From positions 3,286,001 to 3,350,000 of the forward strand of contig JAEUWY010000002.1 in assembly GCA_022059125.1 (NCBI GenBank): 64,000 nucleotides of DNA. Direction: 5' to 3'. Below the pieces are notes generated by a model. The model saw nothing but the letters and a program-made list of their open reading frames with translations. It was not told where the DNA came from and ran no database searches. This DNA comes from Corynespora cassiicola (Eukaryota > Ascomycota > Dothideomycetes > Pleosporales > Corynesporascaceae). The position numbers and the translations under genes were made by a program. Below, in pieces: positions 33,304-43,869 of the stretch (position 1 is the stretch's first letter; each line of letters begins with the position of its first letter).

Positions 33304-34506
33304 CAAGACTCGCGGGGACACGGAGGGCTCGAAAGACGGGGTCTGCTCCTCACACTTGGAGGTGAATGAGCACCCTTTGCTGCTGCGTTGTAGATTCATA
33401 CAGCTGCCGTGTATTGTGCGAGCAGCCCAGCCTCCATTCAAGGTACAGCGTGGTACGGTCGAGTGCGGGCGGCGGGCGGGCGGACGGGGATGGACGGGGA
33501 GGACGGGGAGGACGAGGAGGGCGAGGAGAGCGTGGAAGTCGGGGTGCGGCGCGAGGTATGTCGATCGGGGGGCACGCGTGCTCAGTCAGCGTCGAATTGT
33601 GTCTGAGACGGCCACGGCAGCGGTGCGGCTCGATTGTAGACAGTAATTGGAACGCCCCGGGGTGGGAGTGTCTGGGGAGGGTTCTGGACCGGTAGGGGGG
33701 TGTGAGGGCCCGCGGCGGGCAGAGGGCGTGGGGCGCTGGAGGCAGGTGCACCAGGGGCGGTCGCAGAGGCCAGCAGAGGCCAGCAGCAGACGACAGCAGC
33801 AGGCGTGGGAGGCGTAGGGGTTATATAGCACTTGGCCGCGGCGGAGGCGGAGGGACTATCTCAAGGCGGGCGGGCAGTCAGCGGCGGGCGACGAGGGCAA
33901 TTTGGAGGGCAGCGGTGCTCAGGGCAGCCAGGGCTGGCGAGGTAGCGTGTCGGAGGTTTTGCACAAGAGTCGTCGAGGTCATCAGCAGCGGAGAGAGGAC
34001 TGGCCATGTTTCCGCACGAGGAGGAATGCATGATACGTCGGCGGGAGCGATCGGCGATGTCGTCTTTTGCGCCGGGTTGCTGAAGGCAAAGACGCTCATC
34101 CCGATCATTGTGCCACTATGGACTCGGCGCCTATCGAGCATCTTGCGCTCCATCGACAACGCCCGCTAGGCCCGGAACGGCAATGCCCAGTATAAATTCC
34201 TGCACGGCCCTCCCGTGAACAGCTGTGTGTGCCGCCAGCATTGCTGCTTTTCTAGGCCGTCTACCGCTCCACTGCCCCCGCCGCCCGCTGGGGGCGCGAC
34301 CGCGGATCCACCACGCGCTCCAAGTTGCTGCCGAACCCCGAGGGCGCCGGTGCGACGTGCACTGGGACCTGTAGGCAGGGGAGGGTAGCGTAGGCCAGGC
34401 CAGGGCAGAGCCCGCCAGAGCCCGCCAGAGCAGGGCACGACACCGCCAAGCCGTCTTCTGGCCGCGCAGCTCCCGCCTTCCCTACCCTCTGCTCCCCCTA
34501 GCCGCC

Positions 34507-34558
34507 CCTACTACTCTGCCAGCTACTCTGCCAGCTACTCTGCCAGCTACTCTGCCAG
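34507..34558. repeat. 12-bp tandem repeat, four copies
   Basis: Unit CTACTCTGCCAG is repeated about four times head to tail without visible divergence, in G/C-rich intergenic DNA. It is likely polymorphic in copy number between strains. No coding role is seen. Confidence 0.85.
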
Positions 34559-34982
34559 CACCGCGCGGGCCCGCCTCCATGTGAAAGGCGGCCGTGCCAA
34601 AGGGTGCAGCGCGCGCCCGCCACTCTCCCACTGTTTCTCCGGCGCTGAGGTCTGCAAAGATGTTCATGCAGGTGTGGAAGCGTCATCGATGCAGTCGCCT
34701 GCTGCCCGCCCTAGCCAATCGCGGCATCGGCCCCCTTCTAGGGGACCAGCCCTCAACTGTCAAACCACATGTCGGCCTTGAGGCTCGCTGCAGCCGGTCC
34801 CAGACCTCCAACAGACCCTGTCGTGACGACTGCCATTGCGTGTGAGCCGGCCCTTTGGCTGCTGCCAGCTGCACTGCCCGGCACTTGCCTCTGCCTCTGC
34901 TGAATCCTCGCCATCGTCTTCGTCTTCGCCGCGCCAGCCACGCCTGCTATAAGCACTATACCTAGGTACGCACCATACTTGC

Positions 34983-35023
34983 GCACCACGCGCACCGCAC
35001 GCACCGCACGCACCGCACGCACC
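34983..35023. repeat. 10-bp tandem repeat, about four copies
   Basis: Unit CGCACCGCAC (with one variant first copy) is repeated in intergenic sequence about 335 bp left of the Rictor stop codon. It is a simple minisatellite with no inferred function. Confidence 0.75.
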
Positions 35024-35354
35024 ATGCAAAACGCTCAACACCACTCCATTTGGCCTTGGCCCAACTATATCGCACATATGGCTCGTTCGCTAAACAATTC
35101 CCAAAACAGCACAGCTCGGCCGGTCCCCTCTGGTCCCGCCGCCCGGTCGACTCCCTATGCAAAACGCACCCTTGATCCAAGATGAGAAACAAAAATCCCT
35201 GGAACGCTCAAAGCCCGCCACGGCCCTATTGTACAAAGAGACTCTTGTTACACTGACCCCAACGCCAAGCCCCGACCCTGCTTTTGATGCCCCTCCATCC
35301 CCCCAAAACCCCCCCCTCCCATGCAATGCATGCAAAGACGCCGCCCACTCGAGT

Positions 35355-38300
35355 TCAATATGCTCTGGCAATGCCGTTGGCCTCGCCTTCTGACTCTGAC
35401 TCGCTGCTGTACTCCTCCTCATCCTCTTCTTCCTCGAACACAATCTGCTGCAGCACCCGCTTGTCGAACAGGTCGAGCACGAACCGGCAGGCTGGCAGCC
35501 GGAAGTGGTGGGCGTCGAGTATCTGCATGACCTTGTGGAACATGGCCGGCTTCGAAAACCCCGGCGCCTTCTTTGCCTTGATGCTGTTGGAGCCGTTAGC
35601 CTGTGACTCGTATCCACTCATCGTGCGTGCTACTGACATTTGGAGATCGTTTGCTGCTTTTTTGGCCAGCACCGTGTTACCCAAGTCCGTCGCAAGCTTG
35701 AGAATGCGTGCATTGGTCGGGTTGCGGTCCGTAACCGCAACCTTGACTTCGGCTTTTCGCCTCCAGCTGATGTCGTCGGATTTTGCTGTCCACGGCGTAA
35801 TCTTGACTAGCGTTAGCCCTTGGCTGGACGAAGGTTCCGGAGCGAGACATACCATAAAAAGCTTTCGAAAGTCCAGCGGCAAGCAGAACCCGAGGGCCTC
35901 GCCTGACTCATTCACAACCCCATCCCAGCCGTGCTCGACTAGAATCTCTTGCCCGTGGAGGCTTCTCGAAATCAGCCCCAACACATAGAATGCCGTGCCC
36001 CTGAGCGACATCACTTCAGATCGTTCCGCAATCTGTACGATCCATTTGACCACGTCCGAGCTTTCCAGGAATGGCGCACCAAGCTCCATGGACCCGACGT
36101 TGCCGACGGCCCACAGACAACCTTTGACCTTCAGAATCGTCTCGGCATCATCCTGCTCCATGGCGAAGTCCCGGATCGTGGCTGCAAACTCGTCAAAATG
36201 TCCCTTTTGTTTGAGAAGCTTGCACCCTTCCTTTGTGCGTGTCAGCTCGCGGTAAAAGTGAGGTGGCACGATGCCATATTCGGGATGCTCGGGTGCCTCG
36301 TCGTATGACAGCCCTGTCTGGGGTTTCTCAGGAATGTCGGCAAGCGCGCGCGCCATCGAAGCTTCAATCAGCCCCACGTACGTATCGTTCCTGCCCAAGA
36401 ACCAGTCATCCATTTCTCTCGTGATGTAATCCAACCCGTCCAGGTAGTGGTATCCTACCGACGTCGAGAGGAACCGCAGCAGCAGCGGGGCGCCAATCTC
36501 GCCCAGGTGATCAAGCACAGGCCGGCATTTGACGACAAACTCTAGCGATTCCGTTTGGTTGCAGGCCTCTTCTAGAATCTTGATTGCAACCTCGCATACC
36601 TCCACCTCGGGATCATAGAGTTGTGTAACCAACAATTTAATGGCCCATTCGGCCACTCCTGTGCTCTCTGTGCTCTGCATCGGCTTCGTGGCATACTTGC
36701 GGAGCAGCCTGGTGGCAAAGATTCGGATCTCCTTGGAACACGATGTCATGGCTTTGGAAATGATGATGCGTAGATGTCCGTCCAGGGTATAGTCCATGTT
36801 GCTGAGCAAAGTCCGGATCAAGTCGTCACGATCGTTGAGTTCGATGATGTGGTAGAACATGTTGAGAATCTTCCATCTCTCCAGGATTTGCATGCCTTTG
36901 GTGTCCTTGGTGAGTGCACCAAGCAGTGCAAAATATCCGCCGGTAAGCGTCTCATTCATGCGATCCTGGTGGAAAATGGGAGACTCGGATGTAAGCCCGC
37001 TCATTCGGTCAAAGTGAGCTAGGCATTCTGCAAGCTGTCGTATAAACTTGCTGTCGCTCAAGTATCGAACACCTTCCTGGTTCTGCAGCAACGTGTGCAT
37101 CAAGGCACAACCAGCTCTTACGTACCGCTGGTTTGGTTTTGTGTTCTTCACTTCAGAGAAGCGGAATTTGAAAGGCCGATAGAATCCCACCAGACGGTGT
37201 ACGAATTTGGTCGCTTTGATGGCTTCGTCTAGGCGTTTGGGGTTGAGTAATGGTCCATCAATGATGTTTTGAATGAGGTCCCACCGCCATTTGGAAAACG
37301 TCACTGTGTTTAACACTTGCGTATCTACCATCATCATGCGGAATTGGCCTTCATCTATCTGCATTGCGGCCTGTACCTTGGATGGGTCGGCCTGCCGAGT
37401 AGACGCGGTACTATCGTTTGTCGCATTGGCCTTGTTCGTGAGCTGTGAGCCTGGTCCTGATCGATACAGCGTTCTGTTTACGCTGTCCACTTGGTAAATT
37501 GTTCCGATAGCCACAAATCTGTCCTCGGTGTCGAATTTGGCAGCCGAGCGAAGGAGCTGTGGAAGGACTTGCAACTCTGCACTCCAAGAGGGCGGCAGTA
37601 GCTCATTGGCCATTTTCAGGACCTCCCCAAGTAGGAGCGTTGTCTTTCTCTTGAGGGGGAGAGTCAAGGGATCTTCTTCTGCTCGCAACAGCGCTGGCAC
37701 TAATCCGGAATGTAAGAACACGGCCAGTACGGCCGATACGTAATGCTCCAGTAGGTTCCATCTGTTTGTTTGGTCTTCCGTGTTAGCATCGCCAGGATCT
37801 TTGATTGACTGGCTCTTCAGGTTTGTCACACGGCCATACGTAGTCAGGCGCCGACCTGCAAGAAAAGATGAAGACCATGACGGAGGTTTGATCCTGAGGA
37901 TATCAAACAGGAGCTCCAAGAGTATGTTTCGAACGTGCGGTATCTGAATCTCCATAGACATGAGAAGAGATCGAATCGCTAGGAAGTCGTTCATACAGAG
38001 GGCCAGCAGACCTGGCCAACTTCTGAGCAAAGACGCAATGACTTTGGCGTTTGCTTTCAGCTTCTCTTCGTGAGTATGGCCGTGGGTGGCACCACCATCA
38101 GTAAACATGGCAAACGGAGCCTCCAGTTCATGCCCGGATCTCAAAAACTTTCGCCTTCGAGGTGTATCCAGTAAGTAGAGGAAGGAGCTTCCTACGCTTT
38201 CGGCAGCGTGATAGTTGCCTTCGCCAAGGGCGTCTGTCAGGGTACCCATACCCCCAGCAGCTACTAAATGAGATGGCTTCTTCACCAGTATTTCGGCGAG

Positions 38301-39377
38301 AGTGAGGATGGCAATGTTCCGTAACCGGTCGTCGGTGTGCTCCGCAACAGCTACGATGATTCGGATAACGGCGCGGGATATCTCTTCGACACCCCCTTTG
38401 ACGTCGAGAAATGCTCTCACGAACTTGAGTGCTTGCTCTCTCTCGACGCTTGCTTTGCTCTCCTTTACTAGAGAAAGTATGACTAGATAGTCTGTGTGCA
38501 AGCCTCGAACAATCTGGAGGGATTTGCGATCGGTAAAGCTATATCTCATAACTCTATAGGCAGCTGCCACAACCTCACGGCTGTCGCTGAGGAGCATAGT
38601 CTGCATTCTCAGGCCAAAAACAGACCAGGCCAAGTCATACTTCAACGTCGGGTGGCGCTTAAATAGTTCGACGAGAGCGTTTGCCTTGTCGACATAGTAC
38701 TCGGGTTGCATGCCATCAGCTTCCAGAGCTTGCAGAATCTCGGCCAAGACGAACGTAGGTGATTCAGTTTCCTCATCTTCTTCCTTCTCCTTCTTTATAA
38801 TGTGGCGCGACGGTGATCGAGACAAGTTTCTTCGAAATAGATACGATAGTCTGCTCTGCGGGTCCGCGGGCGGAGATTTTATTTCCTTTGCACGTTGTAT
38901 CTCGGCCGCCAGCCCGGACTTTAGCTCCGCAATTTTCCTGTTGGATATGTTCAACTGCTCCTCGACTTGCAACCGCTGGTCTTTTACGTTCTTTGCGCTC
39001 TTCGCGTTCAGGGCCTCAAGTAGGTTCTCGGACCCGATCTTGATCTTGGTCTCCTTCTCGATCTGGTCCTGGAGCTCTGCCTGTCTCTGTTCGGTGGTTG
39101 CGTTGCTGTCACCGCCCACAATGATGGCATGGGTGTCAAAGTCGGGCCGCAGCCTCCCCTCCTGCGAGGTTATCGGCCTCAGTTGCGAGCTGAAGCTCCC
39201 CGGGGCGGCATTGGTGGTCGCGTATGACGACTGACCGCGCGAGCTAGCCATGACGCTGGTGGTGGCGGCCGAAGATAAGGAGCGGCCATCTCGACTGCGG
39301 GAGGGCGCGAGCAGCGAGACCTGTTCGGCGGACGGCGCATCGGCCTGGGTGTTCACGGAGCGCACTGGAGGCGTCAT
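35355..39377 (-). CDS. AVO3: Rictor/Avo3 homologue, TORC2 subunit
   Basis: One frame of 1,340 residues. A probable 51-nt intron (35802-35852, GTATGT ... GGGCTAACG ... CAAG) would remove 17 residues from the C-terminal region (between FRKLFM and ITPWTAKSDD), giving 1,323. After a disordered start, a coiled coil (about 70-135: QDQIEKETKIKIGSENLLEA) is followed by the long helical-repeat Rictor body, including FVRAFLDVKGGVEEISRAVI. The conserved C-terminal blocks are LLRFLSTSVGYHYLDGLDYI and the Rictor_V-like LKVKGCLWAVGNVGSMELGA. Rictor scaffolds TOR complex 2 at the plasma membrane, controlling actin, sphingolipids and AGC kinases. It is divergent from urate oxidase. Confidence 0.95.
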   Translation of the reverse strand: MTPPVRSVNTQADAPSAEQVSLLAPSRSRDGRSLSSAATTSVMASSRGQSSYATTNAAPGSFSSQLRPITSQEGRLRPDFDTHAIIVGGDSNATTEQRQAELQDQIEKETKIKIGSENLLEALNAKSAKNVKDQRLQVEEQLNISNRKIAELKSGLAAEIQRAKEIKSPPADPQSRLSYLFRRNLSRSPSRHIIKKEKEEDEETESPTFVLAEILQALEADGMQPEYYVDKANALVELFKRHPTLKYDLAWSVFGLRMQTMLLSDSREVVAAAYRVMRYSFTDRKSLQIVRGLHTDYLVILSLVKESKASVEREQALKFVRAFLDVKGGVEEISRAVIRIIVAVAEHTDDRLRNIAILTLAEILVKKPSHLVAAGGMGTLTDALGEGNYHAAESVGSSFLYLLDTPRRRKFLRSGHELEAPFAMFTDGGATHGHTHEEKLKANAKVIASLLRSWPGLLALCMNDFLAIRSLLMSMEIQIPHVRNILLELLFDILRIKPPSWSSSFLAGRRLTTYGRVTNLKSQSIKDPGDANTEDQTNRWNLLEHYVSAVLAVFLHSGLVPALLRAEEDPLTLPLKRKTTLLLGEVLKMANELLPPSWSAELQVLPQLLRSAAKFDTEDRFVAIGTIYQVDSVNRTLYRSGPGSQLTNKANATNDSTASTRQADPSKVQAAMQIDEGQFRMMMVDTQVLNTVTFSKWRWDLIQNIIDGPLLNPKRLDEAIKATKFVHRLVGFYRPFKFRFSEVKNTKPNQRYVRAGCALMHTLLQNQEGVRYLSDSKFIRQLAECLAHFDRMSGLTSESPIFHQDRMNETLTGGYFALLGALTKDTKGMQILERWKILNMFYHIIELNDRDDLIRTLLSNMDYTLDGHLRIIISKAMTSCSKEIRIFATRLLRKYATKPMQSTESTGVAEWAIKLLVTQLYDPEVEVCEVAIKILEEACNQTESLEFVVKCRPVLDHLGEIGAPLLLRFLSTSVGYHYLDGLDYITREMDDWFLGRNDTYVGLIEASMARALADIPEKPQTGLSYDEAPEHPEYGIVPPHFYRELTRTKEGCKLLKQKGHFDEFAATIRDFAMEQDDAETILKVKGCLWAVGNVGSMELGAPFLESSDVVKWIVQIAERSEVMSLRGTAFYVLGLISRSLHGQEILVEHGWDGVVNESGEALGFCLPLDFRKLFMVCLAPEPSSSQGLTLVKITPWTAKSDDISWRRKAEVKVAVTDRNPTNARILKLATDLGNTVLAKKAANDLQMSVARTMSGYESQANGSNSIKAKKAPGFSKPAMFHKVMQILDAHHFRLPACRFVLDLFDKRVLQQIVFEEEEDEEEYSSESESEGEANGIARAY

Positions 39378-40349
39378 GAGGGAGCGTTAACCATACGCCT
39401 GCCAGCCGCATTGCATGCCTGTCCCACTCCAATGTCCTCCTCTTGGCTCATGAGCTGTGGGGGTACGGATATCCAGAGTCGCAGGCGGCGGGCGGCGGGC
39501 GGTGGCTGGCGAGGAGCGAGGAGTGAGGAGCGGGGTTGCGGCAGAGGACCAACAGAACGTGCTCGGGCGCAGCCAGACGACGGGGGCCACGGGGCGGCGG
39601 CGAGGGAGCGTAATCAATAGCGACAGTGTGGATATGGAGCGCGATTGTGCAGTGGAGAGCACACTGTTCCCTTGGGCAGGGACACGACGTCGCGGCCGGT
39701 GGAAGCCCAGGCCATGCAACGCCAAAACCCACGACTCGGCCCGTGCAGGCTGGCGGAGGGCACTTAGGCAGTTCGGAGCCGCCCCCCAGACGCCGTCCAG
39801 CAGCGGGCCACTGCCGCTTCATGCCGCTCCATGGCCTTCAGACGCTCACCTGATGCCGCGCAGAGCCTGCGCCGAGTACCCGCAAAACGCGCTCTTTTCG
39901 CTCGTCGCTCGACCCCGCGGAGGGGAGCCTCTGCTGAAAAGTCACGTGCGGGCTGCCACTAGGCCTGATGCGGCCGTGAGCGGCGGAGCTATCCTGGCCA
40001 TGTCTTGTCGGAGCCCGCCGATGACCAGCTCGACCAATGCTCGCGAGCTCCCTGATGCTCCTCCGCAGCTCGTTGGTGACCCAATCGTGAAGTGCAATTC
40101 TGCGGCATCTCGGCCGCCTCCGTTTTTTTGCTGCTCTGATAAGCTCCCGCCTGCCAGATATAACTACCGTCTCAGTCCTCACACTTATCTGCGCCAGCTT
40201 GCGACATCCACTGCCACCTCCACGACATTGATTGCCCGCCCCTTGCTAGCTCCTGTCTTCCCTTCGCATCACTCCACTTTATCATATATATATATATATT
40301 TCATATTTACCATTTACCTTCTTCTTCTCCTTCCACTTAGCCATTAACC
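39378..40349. promoter_or_regulatory. Shared promoter region of AVO3 and urate oxidase with UaY and GATA sites
   Basis: 972 bp between head-to-head genes. TCGG-N6-CCGA at 40008-40021 exactly fits the binding consensus of the purine-pathway activator UaY (established in Aspergillus). GATA-factor (AreA) sites HGATAR occur at 40137-40142 (TGATAA) and on the reverse strand at 40185-40190 (AGATAA). CACGTG is at 39943-39948. An alternating TA run lies at about 40284-40300, just upstream of the urate oxidase ATG. Together these suggest urate induction and nitrogen repression of the plus-strand gene (inference). Confidence 0.7.
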
Positions 40350-41358
40350 ATGTCCCAACTCAGCTACGCCCGTTACGGCAAGGACAACATCCGCCTGTAC
40401 AAGGTCGATAAGGACGAGAAGACCGGCGTACACAACGTCGTAGAGCAGACTGTCCAGATCCTTCTTGAGGGCGACATTGAGACCTCGTGAGTAACCCTGC
40501 CGGGCGAGCTAGCACCCATGACCTGACCATTCTCCAGCTACACCCGCGCCGACAACTCGGTCGTCGTCGCCACGGACACCCAGAAGCAGACGTGCTACAT
40601 CCTCGCGAAACAGAACCCCATCAGCCCGCCCGAGCAATTCGCTGCTGTTCTGGGAAACCACTTCATCAAGACCTACTCCCACATCCACGCCGCCCACGTC
40701 AAGATCATCCAGCACCGCTGGACCCGCATGGACATTGACGGAAAGCCACACCCCCACTCCTTCCTCCGCGACGGCGAGGAGGTCCGTGTCGTTGAGTCGG
40801 TGACCAAGGAGAACGAGGGCGTCTCTATCCGCTCCAAGATTGAGAAGCTGTTGGTGCTCAAGAGCACCGGGTCTGCCTTCCACGGTTTCCACCGCGACGA
40901 GTACACCCAGCTCCCCGAGACCTGGGACCGCATTCTCAGCACCGAGGTCGAGGCTGGCTGGCAGTGGAGGCTGTTCAAGACCCTCGACGAGGTCAAGGCC
41001 GTCGACTTTGATGGCGCGTGGAAGGCCGCGCGCGACATCACCCTCAATGTCTTTGCCACGGACGACAGTGCCTCTGTCCAGGCGACCATGTACAAGATGA
41101 GTGAGCAGATTCTGGCTGCCGTGCCCCTTGTTGACGCGGTCGACTATGCCCTGCCCAACAAGCACTACTTTGAAATCAGTAAGCACGACTAGCCCTTTTC
41201 CACGCGGGAACATAAGTTAACATACTCGCGCAGACCTCAGCTGGCACAAGGGAATCAAGAACACTGGCAAGGATGCCACCGTGTTTGCCCCTCAGTCCGA
41301 CCCCAACGGTCTCATCCAGTGCACCGTCACTCGCAAGGGCCCCAAGGCCAAGTTGTAG
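40350..41358 (+). CDS. uaZ: Urate oxidase (uricase), 3 exons
   Basis: Model: join(40350..40486,40538..41178,41234..41358), 300 residues, the normal family length. It oxidises urate to 5-hydroxyisourate in purine catabolism. The catalytic Lys lies in ARYGKDNIRLYKV near the N-terminus; the catalytic Thr lies in VVVATDTQKQTCY, rebuilt after intron 1. The signature blocks SGSAFHGFHRDEYT-like (STGSAFHGFHRDEYTQLPET) and NKHYFEINLSWHKG (across intron 2) are present. The C-terminus AKL is a type 1 peroxisomal targeting signal, so the enzyme should be peroxisomal. The upstream UaY-type and GATA sites fit its expected regulation. Confidence 0.97.
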
Positions 41359-42036
41359 ATACCTAGACACGTGGGTGCGCGTGACGATTTGATGAACTTG
41401 TATATTACTGCAGACATCTGGCTTTCTTGTCCCAGTTTCTTGTCGATAAAGATACCACGTACATTAGATCTGCTGATTGAAATAGTCCTCTTTTATTTTA
41501 GTATTTCGGATTGCTAGTACTTCAAATTGAAAAAAATGCTCGTCTTCTTTAATAATATTGATGTTCCATGCGCGGTGACTTGAATGCCCCCTTTTCTGCC
41601 CAATCTAAAATACGTCCGAGGCCAAACGGCGTTTGGAAACCTCACAGTTCCCAGCGCTGCATTCTGTAAATAGATTGTAGCGCTTCATGTTTCAAATTGG
41701 TCGAGTAAATTGCAGACACCAACCTGGAAGGCACTGCAAAGAAACCGCTCGTTTCGACTCTTCAGGAGCAGATGGAAACCAAACATCGCGGCCAGAACGA
41801 ACGGGTCCCCTGGCCTCATTAGAGAGCGCAGGATGATCGACATGATGCCAGCCAAACATGCTTGAAATGCGTGTAGATTCAGAATGTACAGGTCTAATAT
41901 GTTACAACGAATCTCTCGCAATGGCATCGACTCCAGCCTCTTGTGACTTTTGTTCCTTTGTCCTAGAAATACATATCGTGACACCTTCCATCCCCCGTGC
42001 TTCATAACCCCTTTCTTATCCAGCCATCCGTTCAGG
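41359..42036. other. Intergenic between convergent urate oxidase and uL13m genes
   Basis: 678 bp containing both 3' UTRs. A minus-strand open stretch continues past the uL13m stop (to 41685) but reads as noncoding. No terminator-like or repeat structure was recognised. Confidence 0.5.
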
Positions 42037-42661
42037 TCATGAGGCGGGTGCCGCAGCAGCGTCCTTGGACTCGGAAAGCGTCTTCTTAATAACAGGATGC
42101 TCAGTGATGCTCTGCCCACCTCCCACCCTAACCTGCAACAAATTCTCCTCGTACGGATGCGCCGTGCCCTCAAACGTCTTCAATCGCGCCAGCCTCTCCT
42201 TCCTCAGCCTGTTCTTGGGCAGCATGCCGCTCACCGCCTTCCTCAGCACTTCGCCGCCACCCCATTTCGCCATGAGCCGGTCCATGTTGATTTCCTTCAG
42301 ACTACCAGGGCGGGTCGTGTGTGTGCGATACAGCTTTTGGAAGCGCTTCTTGCCCGTCGTGTGCAGGTTGGCGCAGTCGACGGCAACCACGTAGTCACCG
42401 CAGTCGGTCGAGGGGTCGAAGATGGGCTTGTGCTTGCCCATGAGGGTCAGGGCGATAGACGACGCGATGCGGCCGAGAGAGCGCGGGTCGGCGCCGACGT
42501 CGACGAGGTGCCATGATCGGGCATATGCGAGACGGGTCTACCAGGGTCATCAGTCAGTAGGGGTCGTCTTGCGCGGTTGATTCCTCCGTAGATGCACGTG
42601 CGGATTCTCCGTGTGCGGACGTCCGACGAGAGTTACGTACTCTGCCAATCGTTTGAGACAT
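42037..42661 (-). CDS. MRPL23: Mitochondrial large-subunit ribosomal protein uL13m
   Basis: Model: complement(join(42037..42537,42641..42661)), 173 residues. The first exon is only 21 nt (MSQTIGR) and the intron is 103 bp, phase 0. The uL13 fold is evident from WHLVDVGADPRSLGRIASSI, the block VVAVDCANLHTTGKKRFQKL, and the conserved MLPKNRLRKERLARLKTFEG near the C-terminus. The fungal mitochondrial form has a longer, Ala-rich C-terminal tail, as here. It is divergent from the copper chaperone gene across 321 bp. Confidence 0.94.
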
Positions 42662-42982
42662 GATGTGGTGACGTGAGCCCAATGGGCGGCACTACGGGGT
42701 GACGAGGCTACTCCGGCAGTTTGGCACTGCCTCAGAATCGAGCAAGCGGGGGATGGGCACGGCGGTACGGAGGGTGGCAGACGGCGTGAGGTTGAGATTG
42801 AGATGCTTGGCGGCATCTTTTTGCTCCAGGGTTGGGACGCGCACTGTCACGTGGTCTCGGCCCGCAGCGGCGGCCGGGGCTGGGGTGATTTCAAAGCGAG
42901 GCCGAGTGAGTCGATCAGGAATGCTCGTGGAACTCCAGATCTCCCACATCTGAATTTGCGCGCACTTGTTCAGACTACGGAA
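42662..42982. promoter_or_regulatory. Bidirectional promoter of MRPL23 and CCS1 with CACGTG
   Basis: 321 bp between head-to-head starts. A CACGTG element within TCACGTGG (42848-42853) lies centrally. No TATA box was seen. Both products have mitochondrial or oxidative-stress links, so shared control is possible (inference). Confidence 0.5.
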
Positions 42983-43869
42983 ATGACGATACCATCCTTC
43001 GAAACCACGTTCGCGGTCCCCATGACCTGCGAGGCGTGCGTCAAAGACATCTCAGGCTCGCTGTACGAACTAGCTGGTACGAGGTCCGATATCTCATGTC
43101 AGCAGGTCGATGCATCCTGACACGGCGCGCAGGAATCACCAAGGTCACCGCCAACCTCCAAGACCAGCTGGTGTCTATTGAAGGCACGGCGGCGCCTTCA
43201 GCCATTGTTGAAGCCATCCAAGCCACTGGCCGAGATGCCATCCTGCGGGGCTCAGGCAAGCCAAACAGTACGTGTGCCCAGCGCCGGGATTCTGTCTGAG
43301 AGGTTGCGATAAAGTTATTGGCACTTCACGATGGTTGCATGATATTGATTGCGAGATCTGCAGGCGCCGCCGTGTGTATCTTAGAATCGCATGCCCCTCA
43401 CGTGGAGAACAAGGTGCGGGGGCTGGTGCGCATGGTCCAAGTGGCATCCAACATCACCATCATCGATCTCTCCATTCGAGGCGTGTCGCCTGGAACCTAC
43501 AGCGCTACAGTCCGTGAGACTGGAGACATTTCTGCGGGGCCAGAGTCGACGGGCGGCGTGTGGGAAGCACTGCAGGCCAAGCAAGAAGGGAAACCATGTC
43601 GAGGCGTGTTCGGGACAATCGAGGTGGGAAAGGGTGGTGTCGGTACCGTTTTCATGGACAAGCCGATTCAGATCTGGGAATTGATCGGCCGCAGCATTGT
43701 CGTGTCCAGACAGCAGGACGGGAGATTTGACAAGAACGACGCAGACACGCTCGTGGGGGTCATTGCACGGTCCGCGGGCTCTTGGGAAAACGACAAGGAG
43801 GTGTGCTCGTGCTCTGGAAAAACGGTGTGGCAGGAGAGGGAGGAACAGAAGGCCAGGGGGGTGCTGTAG
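42983..43869 (+). CDS. CCS1: Copper chaperone for superoxide dismutase, 3 exons
   Basis: Model: join(42983..43076,43133..43267,43364..43869), 244 residues. Domain I carries the copper site M-T-C-E-A-C ([11 protein letters not shown], about residues 11-21). Domain II is SOD1-like, including [20 protein letters not shown] and [15 protein letters not shown]. Domain III has the C-x-C site [11 protein letters not shown] near residue 228. The protein loads copper and forms the disulfide in Cu,Zn superoxide dismutase, in the cytosol and mitochondrial intermembrane space. Both introns are phase 1 and canonical. Confidence 0.95.

Larger units (their letters stand above)
33304..35354. other. G/C-rich intergenic stretch with short tandem repeats
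   Basis: 2 kb between the LON/RING start and the Rictor 3' end. It is strongly G/C-rich and produces many long but composition-biased frames on both strands, none with a domain. It contains GGACGGGGA-type near-repeats (about 33480-33520), a 12-bp tandem repeat (34507-34558) and a 10-bp tandem repeat (about 34983-35023). The LON/RING promoter lies in the left part. Confidence 0.5.

Noticed and set aside
33366..34169. Several long plus-strand ORFs in the LON/RING upstream region
   Set aside because: They are Arg/Gly-rich, overlap antisense frames of equal length and have no domains; they are products of G/C-rich repeats.
40509..41213. 234-codon minus-strand ORF rich in Val/Gly/Asp
   Set aside because: It is antisense to urate oxidase exon 2; composition mirrors its third-position C bias.
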